From: Companilactobacillus insicii
Lineage (GTDB): Bacteria; Bacillota; Bacilli; Lactobacillales; Lactobacillaceae
Length of the DNA stretch: 64,000 nucleotides
NCBI RefSeq assembly: GCF_003946015.1
Contig: NZ_RHNU01000007.1
Span: 23,631 to 87,630, forward strand
Reading direction: 5' to 3'
Below are positions 45,367 through 54,279 of this stretch, piece after piece. The position numbers were made by a program, and so were the translations under genes. The first letter of the stretch is position 1. Each line of letters opens with the position of its first letter. The notes under the pieces are model-generated. The model was not told the origin of the DNA and searched no databases. It worked only from the letters and a program-made list of their open reading frames with translations.

Positions 45367-47331
45367 TTAAATACTATTCTCAAACGACCAATTCAAGGTC
45401 GTACTATATGTCCCTGGAGTTAATCCTGCATCATGAATATGGAGCAATAACCCATTATTCTTATCCCATCCGATTGAATTAAGTGGTTCATTCTCTTTAC
45501 TTTCAGTGACCTTTACCTTGTTACCCATAACTTCTGAATACTTACTATTCTCATAGAATCTCAAGCAACCTGATAGAGGCACACCATTGGAATTCTTAAA
45601 CTCTTTTTCTTGGTTAACAAATACCTTAATGGGCTTCTTAATCCGACGTTGATCATCTACTGAAATAATATCATTTGGTTGATTTGTATCATCCGTTCGA
45701 GAAATCAGTTCATCCCTTGTGTAAGCCATAACTGATCCGTAGCTAATATCCCTGACACTTTTTTGTAGAACATTAGTTACATAATTCATAGTCTTTCTAT
45801 TACCACGATAACGATATGAATTATCCTCTTCGTTCGAATAAACATATGGTTGAACGATCATCGTATCATTCATATAAACACCATCAACTCGAGTACGGAC
45901 CTTCAAATCTATTTTATCCCCAGCTAAACAATTCAAATTAGTAATGGATAATACCGTTGATTGTCCGCCAAAATAATTAATGACCTCATACTGACTTTCA
46001 TCAATGGCTTCACCGTTAACTACTACACTATCTACTTCAGTGTCACCATAAATTGGTAAAGTATAAGTACCGTTCCTTAAGTCACCACCTTCAGAGTCCA
46101 ACTTAATCTCATCATGATAAGACACAATATCACCATTAGCGATATCATTCAGAATGTCATCGGTATTATTATTATTAAATGTTTCATTCATAACCGAATT
46201 ATTAAGCGTTATATCCGGTTTATCAGCTGGTAAAACATTTAGTTTTGCCTTATTAGTAATATACTCGTAAGTTTCTCTTCCGAATCGAGTGTTTATTTCC
46301 ATCCAATATAAATCATTATCATTCTTCATTCTTGGTTCATGAACCTTATACGACAGTTCACGCTTACCACCTTCAACCAGCTCTCTTTTGTGTGTTCCAG
46401 CTGGTTGCCTGTACCACCTTACAGAATAATCGTTATCCTTAGAATACCACTGACCAATGTGACCCTGCATTTCGAATTGAGTAGATTCACCGGACTTCAC
46501 CATTTTATCCTCAAGACCACCACCAATTGTCACGTCCGTACTACCCGAGACGACGCTTCCGTCAGCATTAATAATGGTTGCAATTACCTTCACTACTCCT
46601 GACATACCACGACTGTTAGCACGTAAAATACCGGTTTCCTTATCTATATAAGCCAATTGTCCGTCATCAACTGACCAAACAATGTCTTCTGTATAATCTT
46701 CAGGTGTTACCTTTGCCGTAGCGACGGTTGAATTAATAGCAATCTCACTAGGATTATTGTATAGATAGTTATCGTTAACCGATACTTCGATCTTTTCAGC
46801 ATTTTTATCCTTATCCTTAATATAAACCGTTGCTACTTGGGACCAAATCTCAGCAATTGAATATCCTAATCCACCAAAATTATGCCAGTTAACACTTTGT
46901 TGTAAGTGCACTTCACCAGCCTTTTTAGTGGAGATATAAAGATCTTCCTTGTTACCACCATCATTCTTCGGAACTTCAGTCCAATTCTTCCCTTTATCAG
47001 TGGATTTGTACCACTGATACTTCGGAGAAGCAAATGGTGACACAGCCATTCCTAAAGTTGACCTACCGGAATTTGTAACTAAATGCAAATTGTGACCAAC
47101 AACAGTATAAGTTGTCGCAGCTGGTTGTAAAGAATAACCTCGGTTCAACCAAATACCTAAGAACTTCTTAACGTCTTCTGATGGTTCTTCTTTCGGCTTA
47201 ACGTCCATATTAACGCTTTGGGCTGCTTCAATAACTTGTATATTTTTATTTATCATCTCCCCAATAGTGATGAATATCGATAACATCATCAGGGTATATA
47301 GCACTCTCTTCATGAAAGTAATATTCCTCAT
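45367..47331 (-). CDS. Secreted Big_2-domain protein with a WxL-like C-terminal motif
   Basis: 654 residues (648 if the second ATG at 47313 is used; the ribosome binding site is weak for both). Signal peptide VLYTLMMLSIFITIGEMI, cleavage near IEA-AQ. A Trp/Tyr-rich Ig-like region (about 70-190) is followed by a Big_2-like module near 195-275 (TEDIVWSVDDGQLAYIDKE, GVVKVIATI). A further beta-rich part leads to a C-terminus WDKNNGLLLHIHDAGLTPG then STTLNWSFENSI. That ending aligns with the ends of the seven lectin proteins (for example WGDNDGILLNL then INWTLSNTL), so it belongs to the same wall-binding group, but it has no lectin domain. Monocistronic. Confidence 0.78.
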   Translation of the reverse strand: MRNITFMKRVLYTLMMLSIFITIGEMINKNIQVIEAAQSVNMDVKPKEEPSEDVKKFLGIWLNRGYSLQPAATTYTVVGHNLHLVTNSGRSTLGMAVSPFASPKYQWYKSTDKGKNWTEVPKNDGGNKEDLYISTKKAGEVHLQQSVNWHNFGGLGYSIAEIWSQVATVYIKDKDKNAEKIEVSVNDNYLYNNPSEIAINSTVATAKVTPEDYTEDIVWSVDDGQLAYIDKETGILRANSRGMSGVVKVIATIINADGSVVSGSTDVTIGGGLEDKMVKSGESTQFEMQGHIGQWYSKDNDYSVRWYRQPAGTHKRELVEGGKRELSYKVHEPRMKNDNDLYWMEINTRFGRETYEYITNKAKLNVLPADKPDITLNNSVMNETFNNNNTDDILNDIANGDIVSYHDEIKLDSEGGDLRNGTYTLPIYGDTEVDSVVVNGEAIDESQYEVINYFGGQSTVLSITNLNCLAGDKIDLKVRTRVDGVYMNDTMIVQPYVYSNEEDNSYRYRGNRKTMNYVTNVLQKSVRDISYGSVMAYTRDELISRTDDTNQPNDIISVDDQRRIKKPIKVFVNQEKEFKNSNGVPLSGCLRFYENSKYSEVMGNKVKVTESKENEPLNSIGWDKNNGLLLHIHDAGLTPGTYSTTLNWSFENSI

Positions 47332-47383
47332 TCTTTTAAATTATTTATCAGATACAAAAATACTTTTAAAATTCTTTGTAAAC

Positions 47384-47426
47384 AAAAAGTAGCCCGCCGA
47401 AAATGAATTCAGCGTGCTACTTTTTC
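47384..47426 (-). terminator. Terminator of the glycerophosphodiesterase gene
   Basis: Arms AAAAAGTAGC and GCTACTTTTT with an interrupted inner stem (CCGCCG / CAGCGT-like). It follows the stop at 47447 in the leftward direction. Confidence 0.75.
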
Positions 47427-47446
47427 TATTTATAAGTTTTTAATTT

Positions 47447-48196
47447 CTATTTGTCTTCAACCAAAAATTGCATTCGATCTGCAATGTTAGTAAATATACC
47501 ATCTACGCCCCAAGAAAACAACTCTTGAGCTCGATTTATATCATCGACCGTCCAAACGTTGATCTGATAACCATAATCTTTCATTTTTTTAACCTTGGCT
47601 TCAGTCAAACCACGACTATCTGGATGAATATATTTAGCATGGCAAGCTTGCATATACAAATTCCAATCTTCACCCATTCCAAATACATCAAATAACATTG
47701 CGTAATCAAGATTTGGTCTCAATTCATGCATCTTCATCAACATGATCGGATTAAAACTAGAAATAATCAGTTGAACATCTGGATCTAAACGATCGGTTGC
47801 TTCCGCAAATTGAGATACTAAGCTATTTGCCAGATGATCGGCATCGTCCCCAACAACACCTTTCAACTCAATATTGGCATTTAACTTATGAATATTTAAG
47901 AAATCTATCAATTGATCCAATGTGGGGATTTTTTCCCCACGAAACTTCTCGGCAAACCATGAACCAGCATCAGCTTGTTCAACTAATGAGCTATCTAAAG
48001 TTTCAATTGAGCCATCCTCATTAGTAGTCCTATTCAATTTGTCATCATGGATAACAAAAACCTTTTCGTCTTTTGTGATGCTTAGGTCTGTCTCGATCCA
48101 ATCAATGCCACAGTCAATCACTGTGTTAAACCCAGCCATAGTATTCTCAGGTGCTAAGGTTGGTATTCCTCTATGAGCAAGTACTTTCTTCGACAT
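47447..48196 (-). CDS. Glycerophosphodiester phosphodiesterase (GlpQ/UgpQ-like)
   Basis: 249 residues, cytoplasmic size with no signal peptide, as in UgpQ. TIM-barrel motifs: VLAHRGIPTLAPENTMAGF, WIETDLSITKD, VFVIHDDKLNRTTN (catalytic His residues and metal-binding Glu/Asp) and NVWTVDDINRA near the end, with GVDGIFTNIADR. It hydrolyses glycerophosphodiesters to glycerol 3-phosphate and an alcohol, in lipid or teichoic-acid recycling. Stands alone between a WxL-tailed gene and nagA, with its own terminator. Confidence 0.93.
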   Translation of the reverse strand: MSKKVLAHRGIPTLAPENTMAGFNTVIDCGIDWIETDLSITKDEKVFVIHDDKLNRTTNEDGSIETLDSSLVEQADAGSWFAEKFRGEKIPTLDQLIDFLNIHKLNANIELKGVVGDDADHLANSLVSQFAEATDRLDPDVQLIISSFNPIMLMKMHELRPNLDYAMLFDVFGMGEDWNLYMQACHAKYIHPDSRGLTEAKVKKMKDYGYQINVWTVDDINRAQELFSWGVDGIFTNIADRMQFLVEDK

Positions 48197-48265
48197 TATA
48201 TCCTAATCCTCCAAGGGAAATTATAGAACTACTTAGTTGTAATTTCACTATATTAAAACATGATA

Positions 48266-48318
48266 GAAAAAAGAGAGCGGGGCAAAACATGTTCAGCTTT
48301 GTCCCAGACTCTCTCGAT
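48266..48318 (-). terminator. Terminator of nagA
   Basis: Long stem with GAGAG..GGGACAAAGC pairing to GTTTTGCCCCGCTCTC and a following T run in the leftward direction, 10 bp past the nagA stop. Confidence 0.8.
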
Positions 48319-48328
48319 TCCAATTTGA

Positions 48329-49483
48329 TTAAGCTTGATAACGTGATTCACCATCAAGGTATGTTTCTTCTAGACTCATATCATCGTTCAATACGATAAA
48401 GTCAGCATCACGTCCTGGCAAAATTGCACCACATTCATCATCAATGTGTGTACTCTTTGCAGGTACGTAACTACCCATTGTGATAGCTTCTTCTTCTGTA
48501 GCAACTTCCCAATCAACAACATTCTTAATAGCATCCTTCAATAGTAAGATACTACCAGCCAAACTATGTGGTTCTTGTTGTAATCTAACTTGTCCATTAC
48601 CAACAGTAACAGGGAATTCACCCAATACATAATCACCATCTGGCATTAGTCCAGCACTCATACAGTCAGTGATCAAAGCAACGTGTTCTGGAGTCTTCTT
48701 ATCAACTAAGATTCTTGCTGCATATGGACTAACATGATGACCATCACAGATCAATTCATCATCAACAAGATTCATTGACATAGCAGCACCAACCATACCA
48801 GGAGCACGGTGGCTCAAACCACTCATACCATTGTATGTATGTGTAAATCCTGTAGCACCAGCTTCAACACAGGCCTTTGCTTGTTCAAATGTAGCATCAC
48901 TGTGACCTAGAGCAACAGTAACACCAGTAGAAGCAACAGCCTTAGTGAATTCAACTGAACCCTTACGTTCTGGGGCAATAGAAATCTTCTTGATCATACC
49001 CTTAGCTGATTCTTGCCATTCTGTAAATTCTTCAACACTAGGATCTCTGAAATACTTAGGATTTTGAGCACCCTTATGCTTCTCTGTATAGAAAGGTCCT
49101 TCAAAATGGATACCTTGAATCTTAGCACCTGTACCTTCACCCTTGTGATCACCAATTGTCTTACAAATATCGTTCAATTGATCATGTGAAGCTGTAAGTG
49201 TTGTTGGTAGCCATGAAGTAACACCGGCCTTCAACAATCCTTCAGACATTTCATTTAATTCTTTCCAGCTGTTGTTCATAACATCATCGCCAACTAGACC
49301 ATGAATATGTGTATCAACTAGTCCAGGAGCGATGTACTTATCAGAATAATCAACGATCTTACCTTCTGGCTTGTCATCTTCTGTAAAGAAGTCTCCAAAC
49401 TTACCATCAGTAACTTCTAGATAACCACCATTCTCAGTAGTGTTTTGTAAAAAGAATTTCTTAGCATGAATATAATATGTCAT
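48329..49483 (-). CDS. nagA: N-acetylglucosamine-6-phosphate deacetylase
   Basis: 384-residue amidohydrolase that removes acetate from GlcNAc-6-phosphate, feeding amino sugars to glycolysis or wall synthesis. Visible: APGLVDTHIHGLVGDD (metal His), HFEGPFYTEKHKGAQ, LGHSDATFEQA, FTHTYNGMSGLSHR, ALITDCMSAGLMPDG with the catalytic Asp, and PGRDADFIVLND at the end. The frame opens at a TTG six bases upstream, but GGAGG is spaced for the ATG at 49483. nagB is not adjacent. A NagR-like operator overlaps its promoter region. Confidence 0.96.
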   Translation of the reverse strand: MTYYIHAKKFFLQNTTENGGYLEVTDGKFGDFFTEDDKPEGKIVDYSDKYIAPGLVDTHIHGLVGDDVMNNSWKELNEMSEGLLKAGVTSWLPTTLTASHDQLNDICKTIGDHKGEGTGAKIQGIHFEGPFYTEKHKGAQNPKYFRDPSVEEFTEWQESAKGMIKKISIAPERKGSVEFTKAVASTGVTVALGHSDATFEQAKACVEAGATGFTHTYNGMSGLSHRAPGMVGAAMSMNLVDDELICDGHHVSPYAARILVDKKTPEHVALITDCMSAGLMPDGDYVLGEFPVTVGNGQVRLQQEPHSLAGSILLLKDAIKNVVDWEVATEEEAITMGSYVPAKSTHIDDECGAILPGRDADFIVLNDDMSLEETYLDGESRYQA

Positions 49484-49531
49484 TTTCAATCCTCCAAAAG
49501 TATATCAAAACAAGTTATGTTTGCATGATTC

Positions 49532-49561
49532 ATTATACCAGTAATCAGTGGTCTATACCAC
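49532..49561 (-). promoter_or_regulatory. nagA promoter with NagR (GntR-family) type operator
   Basis: The palindrome GTGGTATAGACCAC (49561-49548, read leftward) matches the TGGTnTAGACCA pattern of dre operators bound by NagR/YvoA in Bacillus. TATAAT lies at 49537-49532, so the operator overlaps the -35 position, as expected for repression relieved by amino-sugar phosphates. The regulator gene is not in the window. Confidence 0.65.
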
Positions 49562-49589
49562 AACAAAATGTAATTCTTTCTTAGTCTTA

Positions 49590-49624
49590 CAAAAAACATC
49601 TTCTCTCAATTAAAGAGAAGATGC
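49590..49624 (-). terminator. Terminator at the end of the EPS cluster
   Basis: Perfect stem CATCTTCTCT / AGAGAAGATG with a seven-base loop and TTTTTT in the leftward direction, about 45 bp beyond the last EPS gene. Confidence 0.88.
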
Positions 49625-49669
49625 AATGTTGACAAAGTAATTATCTATACAAATTGCTTAACTTGTTAA

Positions 49670-50746
49670 TCAAATACTTTGAAAGTGATGTCTTTTTATC
49701 GGATACGTTCGCGGCATAAACAGACTCCGAATAATCGGTATGAATCTTACTAACCACGTCATTCCTATTGCAAAGAAAATTCTATATAGCATCCCTACCA
49801 AAACTGGAATGCCATGCGGTACTTTGCCTGATAGTCCAAAGATAATATCACTGTATATCTTCAGACAATCTAAGTCTAATAGATGGAAGCACAGTACTGT
49901 TAAAGATTGTGCACCGATGAATAGTAGCAAATTTCTAGTTTTAACTAATCCATGTAATTCCAAATACTTATTTATTTCTATTGATAATTTGATGATACAT
50001 AGACTAGCAGATATTGCTCCAACAACTGCCATCAACTCATTAGGTGCTTTAGCTGAAGCCATATAAAACGTTCCTAAAGTGGCTACAAACAACCAAGCAG
50101 CTAATAAAAGTAAATAATAAGCATTTTTTAATTCCGACAGTATATCCTTGTTCTTCATTAAATATCCAAAGAACAAAAATATTTGTGCTATTAATGCTGA
50201 GTTGATCGAAAACGGTAATGTGTAAAAATGTGCAATCATGAATCCCGAACTAGTCAATAATACTGCTGATATGCCTTGCCAAAGCAATCGATAATTACGA
50301 AAATTAATTCTCATTACCAAATTAAAAATCTGATTGGCAATAAACATTGCGAGTAAGAACCAAATTGCATTGACGACTGGAAAGCTTTGGAATTTCATCC
50401 CATAACCATACAGAGTCGCCACCATTAGTGACTGAAAACTGTGCAGATTGATCGTAAAAATGCCATTTCCTATGTGGTGCTGGATATTAAACAATACTAC
50501 TAATTTAATTACATTAACCGCTAGATACGGTATCAACAAAAACTTAATATCATTTATTAATAGCTTCTTGTAATCCTTACTGTGATACAAATAGCCGCTC
50601 AATACAAAGAACACTGGCAAACTATAAAGATAAATGACATTGTACAAATAAGTTCCATTTAAACCAGCCATCGTATGGCCAATAATGACTGATATTATTG
50701 CGATGCACCTGGCAATATCGATCCAATCAATTCGTTTCTTTGCCAT
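49670..50746 (-). CDS. Acyltransferase family 3 membrane protein
   Basis: 358 residues with about ten membrane helices. N-terminal IDWIDIARCIAIISVIIGHTMAG has the Arg and His of the acyltransferase-3 (OafA/YrhL) family, and PVFFVLSGYLYHSKD follows. Such enzymes O-acetylate or otherwise acylate surface polysaccharides. Last gene of the leftward EPS cluster, starting 12 bp after the LCP gene and followed by a strong terminator. Confidence 0.88.
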   Translation of the reverse strand: MAKKRIDWIDIARCIAIISVIIGHTMAGLNGTYLYNVIYLYSLPVFFVLSGYLYHSKDYKKLLINDIKFLLIPYLAVNVIKLVVLFNIQHHIGNGIFTINLHSFQSLMVATLYGYGMKFQSFPVVNAIWFLLAMFIANQIFNLVMRINFRNYRLLWQGISAVLLTSSGFMIAHFYTLPFSINSALIAQIFLFFGYLMKNKDILSELKNAYYLLLLAAWLFVATLGTFYMASAKAPNELMAVVGAISASLCIIKLSIEINKYLELHGLVKTRNLLLFIGAQSLTVLCFHLLDLDCLKIYSDIIFGLSGKVPHGIPVLVGMLYRIFFAIGMTWLVRFIPIIRSLFMPRTYPIKRHHFQSI

Positions 50747-50757
50747 TTAATTCACCG

Positions 50758-51714
50758 CTAATATTGAATATTTCCAGTTTTTTCAGATTTTAATTCCAAG
50801 CCTCCACGGACGAAATCACTCACACGTTGTAATTCAGCTTTGCTAACAACTTCGAAGGATTGTCCATCAATAGTCTTAGTTGTTCCAGAAATATGAGTAT
50901 CATCGATCTTTTCAGTGAAGTGCTTGTAGTTCTTAATGATAGTCATCAAGTTATCAAAGGTCATATTTGTTTGTACTTCACTGCTTAGAGTCTTGATAAA
51001 GCTGCGACTCATTAATGCTCTGAGTGATGTGCACTTGTGCATAACAGCTGCTAACATGGCTCCTTGGCGAGATTCATGTGCTAAATATCCTGAAGCACTT
51101 GAACTTGTTTCTTTTGAATATGCTAAAGCCTTTGCACCATTCATATGTGTCTTAACACCTTGTTCAAAACTATATCCATCACTACTGAAGCTGCTTGTTG
51201 GTGTAATATCAACACCACCAACTTCATTGATTACCTTTTCCATACCAGTGATATTGATAAGAGCATAGTAATCAACTGGAACATTCAATAATTTTCTAAC
51301 GGTTGTAATACTTGACTTTGCTTGACCATGTTCATAAGCTTCGCTGATTGCTGATGGTGATTTATCATAGCCAGGAATCTTAACAGCCAAGTCATGAGGA
51401 ATACTTGTAATAGTAGTTTTCTCTGACTTTGGATCAATAGTCAATAGCATCATAGTGTCCGTTCTACCTGAATATGAACGAGAAAAGTCAGTCGTATTTG
51501 TTCCCATTAACAAAATTGAAATTGGTTTCTTAGCTTTTAATAAGGCATTTGTGTCTCGACTGCCAGCTACTTCAACTGGGTCAAATGAACTATTCACCGC
51601 ACTTTTTACATCACGATAACGTGACAATCCTAAGCCCAAGCCGCCGACTAACACAAAGGCTAATAACGATAATAAAACATTTCTCAAAATATGCTTTTTG
51701 TTATAACGTTTCAT
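50758..51714 (-). CDS. LytR-CpsA-Psr (LCP) family protein
   Basis: 318 residues. One N-terminal membrane helix (VLLSLLAFVLVGGLGLGL), then the extracellular LCP domain: ISILLMGTNTTD, GRTDTMMLLTIDPKSEKTTI, SIPHDLAVKIPG, YYALINITGMEKVINEVGGVD and a SRQGAMLAAVMHK segment carrying the conserved Arg. LCP enzymes transfer undecaprenyl-linked polymers to peptidoglycan; in this cluster the likely cargo is the EPS repeat polymer. Its start lies 6 bp after the flippase stop. Confidence 0.92.
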   Translation of the reverse strand: MKRYNKKHILRNVLLSLLAFVLVGGLGLGLSRYRDVKSAVNSSFDPVEVAGSRDTNALLKAKKPISILLMGTNTTDFSRSYSGRTDTMMLLTIDPKSEKTTITSIPHDLAVKIPGYDKSPSAISEAYEHGQAKSSITTVRKLLNVPVDYYALINITGMEKVINEVGGVDITPTSSFSSDGYSFEQGVKTHMNGAKALAYSKETSSSASGYLAHESRQGAMLAAVMHKCTSLRALMSRSFIKTLSSEVQTNMTFDNLMTIIKNYKHFTEKIDDTHISGTTKTIDGQSFEVVSKAELQRVSDFVRGGLELKSEKTGNIQY

Positions 51715-51720
51715 ATTTAT

Positions 51721-53145
51721 CTACTTCTTTCTATTGTGAATCAACGACTTTGCCTCATCGATGATCTTTGTTTTAAATAGAATCAACAATACTGTGTAAA
51801 AAACCATACCTACGAATACTTCTAGTATCAGCATCTTCCACGATATCGGTAAGATACGATCGAGTTCAAAGACCACTTCAAACATCAAGACTCCTGAAAC
51901 TATATATTTGGTCCAGTCTTTGAACAACTCACGATAATCTATCTGCTTTCTAATAGAAAATAACTGATACGCAGTAATAGAAAACTCTGACAAGACAGTC
52001 GCAATCGTGGCTCCGACAGCTCCCCATTTGATGATCAATGGGATATTAAAAATAATATTTACTACTGCACCGATCACGACGGAGATAGTGTACGATCTCA
52101 TCTGCTTAGTAGGAATCAAATATTGGATTCCCAACACATTGCTCCAAGCAATCAGAATGATTACAACTGACTCGATTATCATGATGGGGATGACTGCCAA
52201 GAACCGCTTAGTGAAGAACAAAGTGACGAATTTAGCAGTCACAGCCATCAATCCAAGAGCAATTGGTATTGCAATCGCACTAACAAATCTAAAACTCTGA
52301 TACAAGTAATGTCGTGTCTTTTCTACTTCACCTTTTGCGAAGGCATTAGCTACATGGGGCAACATAACTGTTCCGGTAGCTGTGACGATAGCTAGAGCCA
52401 TTTTGACCATTTTGTCAGACTGATCAAAATATCCGGTTGATTGCACTGACACCATTACCCCTAACATCGTCTTATTCAAAACACCGTATATTTGCATTGC
52501 GACTTGCGGCAAAAACAATATCAACGACGGTTTTAAATGCCGCCAAATTGATAAGTTGTGTAAATCTACCTTAACTAAGTATCTCTTCAAACTTGGGAAT
52601 AAAGTTAAATTGCCAAGTAACAATGACATCGACAAGATGAAGATGTAGATTCCCAAATCTGAATATGATTTAACAAAAGTAAAAATACTGATCAAAGTTA
52701 AAATCTTGATTACGAAGTTTCTTATCACTGTCACATAAAAGTTCTCCATTCCCATAAAGAACCAGGAAATATCGAATGCTGCAGCAATCAATGAAACAGA
52801 TTGTGCTAAGTAATACGTTTGATATTGACCGCTAAGAACCAGAAATACCCCAAAAGCCGCATAAGCTAAAATAATTGTAATTATTCGCATGAAGAATATT
52901 TCATAGAACGTTTGTGTCATTTGTTGCCTATCGCTTCTTACAAAAGCAATCTGGCGGTTACCATACAAATCAACACCAATGCTTCCAAACACGATAAAGT
53001 ATTGAATAACCGAATTGGTATATGAGTTAATTCCAACACCGGTGGGTCCAAGGACTCTGGCAAGATATGGTGTTGTAACGAGTGGAACTAATAAAATAAA
53101 AACTTGGTAGAAGGCATTGTACAAATAATTCTTAACAACTTTCAT
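51721..53145 (-). CDS. wzx: Oligosaccharide flippase (Wzx-like)
   Basis: 474 residues with about 14 membrane helices. N-terminal NAFYQVFILLVPLVTTPYLARVLGPTGVG and YFIVFGSIGVDLYGNRQIA are typical of the polysaccharide-biosynthesis flippases that move lipid-linked repeat units to the outer face. Overlaps the end of glf by 4 bp, showing tight coupling within the EPS operon. The export substrate is inferred from context to contain galactofuranose. Confidence 0.92.
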   Translation of the reverse strand: MKVVKNYLYNAFYQVFILLVPLVTTPYLARVLGPTGVGINSYTNSVIQYFIVFGSIGVDLYGNRQIAFVRSDRQQMTQTFYEIFFMRIITIILAYAAFGVFLVLSGQYQTYYLAQSVSLIAAAFDISWFFMGMENFYVTVIRNFVIKILTLISIFTFVKSYSDLGIYIFILSMSLLLGNLTLFPSLKRYLVKVDLHNLSIWRHLKPSLILFLPQVAMQIYGVLNKTMLGVMVSVQSTGYFDQSDKMVKMALAIVTATGTVMLPHVANAFAKGEVEKTRHYLYQSFRFVSAIAIPIALGLMAVTAKFVTLFFTKRFLAVIPIMIIESVVIILIAWSNVLGIQYLIPTKQMRSYTISVVIGAVVNIIFNIPLIIKWGAVGATIATVLSEFSITAYQLFSIRKQIDYRELFKDWTKYIVSGVLMFEVVFELDRILPISWKMLILEVFVGMVFYTVLLILFKTKIIDEAKSLIHNRKK

Positions 53146-54257
53146 CGATCGAATTCATGTGCAACCAACTCAAGTGCAGCCATAATCGTCTGATCCATAT
53201 CATAGTACCGATACAGACCCAGACGGCCGCCGAACAAAACATCGGGACATGTCTTCCTAGCCAAATTTAAATATCGCGCATAAAGCTGTTTATTTACTGA
53301 ATCATTTACTGGGTAGTACGGTTCATCCCCACGTTCCCATTTTTTAGGATACTCGCGAGTAATGACCGTCTTATTCTTATTCCCAGAACCAAATTCAAAA
53401 TGTTTATGCTCAATAATACGGGTAAACGGTGTTTCAGCATCTGTGTAATTAACGACCGCATTGCCCTGAAAGTTATCAATATCTTGAACTTCAGTTTCAA
53501 ACTTCAAACTTCGATAAGATAATTCTCCTAATTCGTAGTTGAAAAACTGATCGATCATACCGGTAAAAACCACTTTTTGATAATCCTTCAAATACTCGTC
53601 TCGATATTTAAAAAAGTCTGTTTCAGTTTTAACTTCAATTAACTTATTATCCAAAAGTTGCTCGATTATTTGGGTATAACCACCAATTGGTATACCTTGA
53701 TACGGATCATTAAAATAATTATTGTCATAAGTAAATCTAACTGGGATCCTGCGAATAATAAACGCTGGTAAGTCAGTCGCTTTCGCACCCCACTGCTTCT
53801 CGGTATAACCCTTGATCAATTTGTTATAGACATCAGTTCCGACTAAAGATTCTGCTTGTTCCTCCAAGTTTTTAGGAGGTTTTAACAAATTTAGCTCTGA
53901 ACGTTGTTCTTCAATCTTGGCTTTTGCTTGCGCTGGAGTTATCACCCCCCAAAGTTTGTTAAAAGTATTCATGTTAAAGGGCAAGTTATAGATTTCGCCA
54001 TGATAATTTGCAATCGGTGAATTAATGTAATTATTAAATTGCGCAAATTGATTAACGTAATCCCAAGTCTTTTTAGAACGTGTATGAAAAATATGTGCGC
54101 CATACACATGGACTTGAATACCTTCAATTGGTTTAGTATAAATATTTCCACCAATGTGATCTCTCTTCTCAATAACTGTTACATGATTACCTCGTTTTGC
54201 TGCTTCATTAGCGAAGACGGCCCCAAACAAACCTGAACCAACAACTAAATATTCCAT
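53142..54257 (-). CDS. glf: UDP-galactopyranose mutase
   Basis: 371 residues. The flavoenzyme converts UDP-galactopyranose to UDP-galactofuranose. FAD motif YLVVGSGLFGAVFANEAAKRG at the N-terminus, GGNIYTKPIEGIQVHVYGAHIFHT segment, and LPFNMNTFNKLWG, FTGMIDQFFNYELGEL, REYPKKWERGDEPYYPVND at the expected places. The frame opens at a GTG at 54266; AAGGTG favours the ATG at 54257. Implies that the EPS contains Galf residues. Located between a GT and the flippase. Confidence 0.97.
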   Translation of the reverse strand: MEYLVVGSGLFGAVFANEAAKRGNHVTVIEKRDHIGGNIYTKPIEGIQVHVYGAHIFHTRSKKTWDYVNQFAQFNNYINSPIANYHGEIYNLPFNMNTFNKLWGVITPAQAKAKIEEQRSELNLLKPPKNLEEQAESLVGTDVYNKLIKGYTEKQWGAKATDLPAFIIRRIPVRFTYDNNYFNDPYQGIPIGGYTQIIEQLLDNKLIEVKTETDFFKYRDEYLKDYQKVVFTGMIDQFFNYELGELSYRSLKFETEVQDIDNFQGNAVVNYTDAETPFTRIIEHKHFEFGSGNKNKTVITREYPKKWERGDEPYYPVNDSVNKQLYARYLNLARKTCPDVLFGGRLGLYRYYDMDQTIMAALELVAHEFDR

Positions 54258-54279
54258 CAACTTCACCTTCGATTATTAT

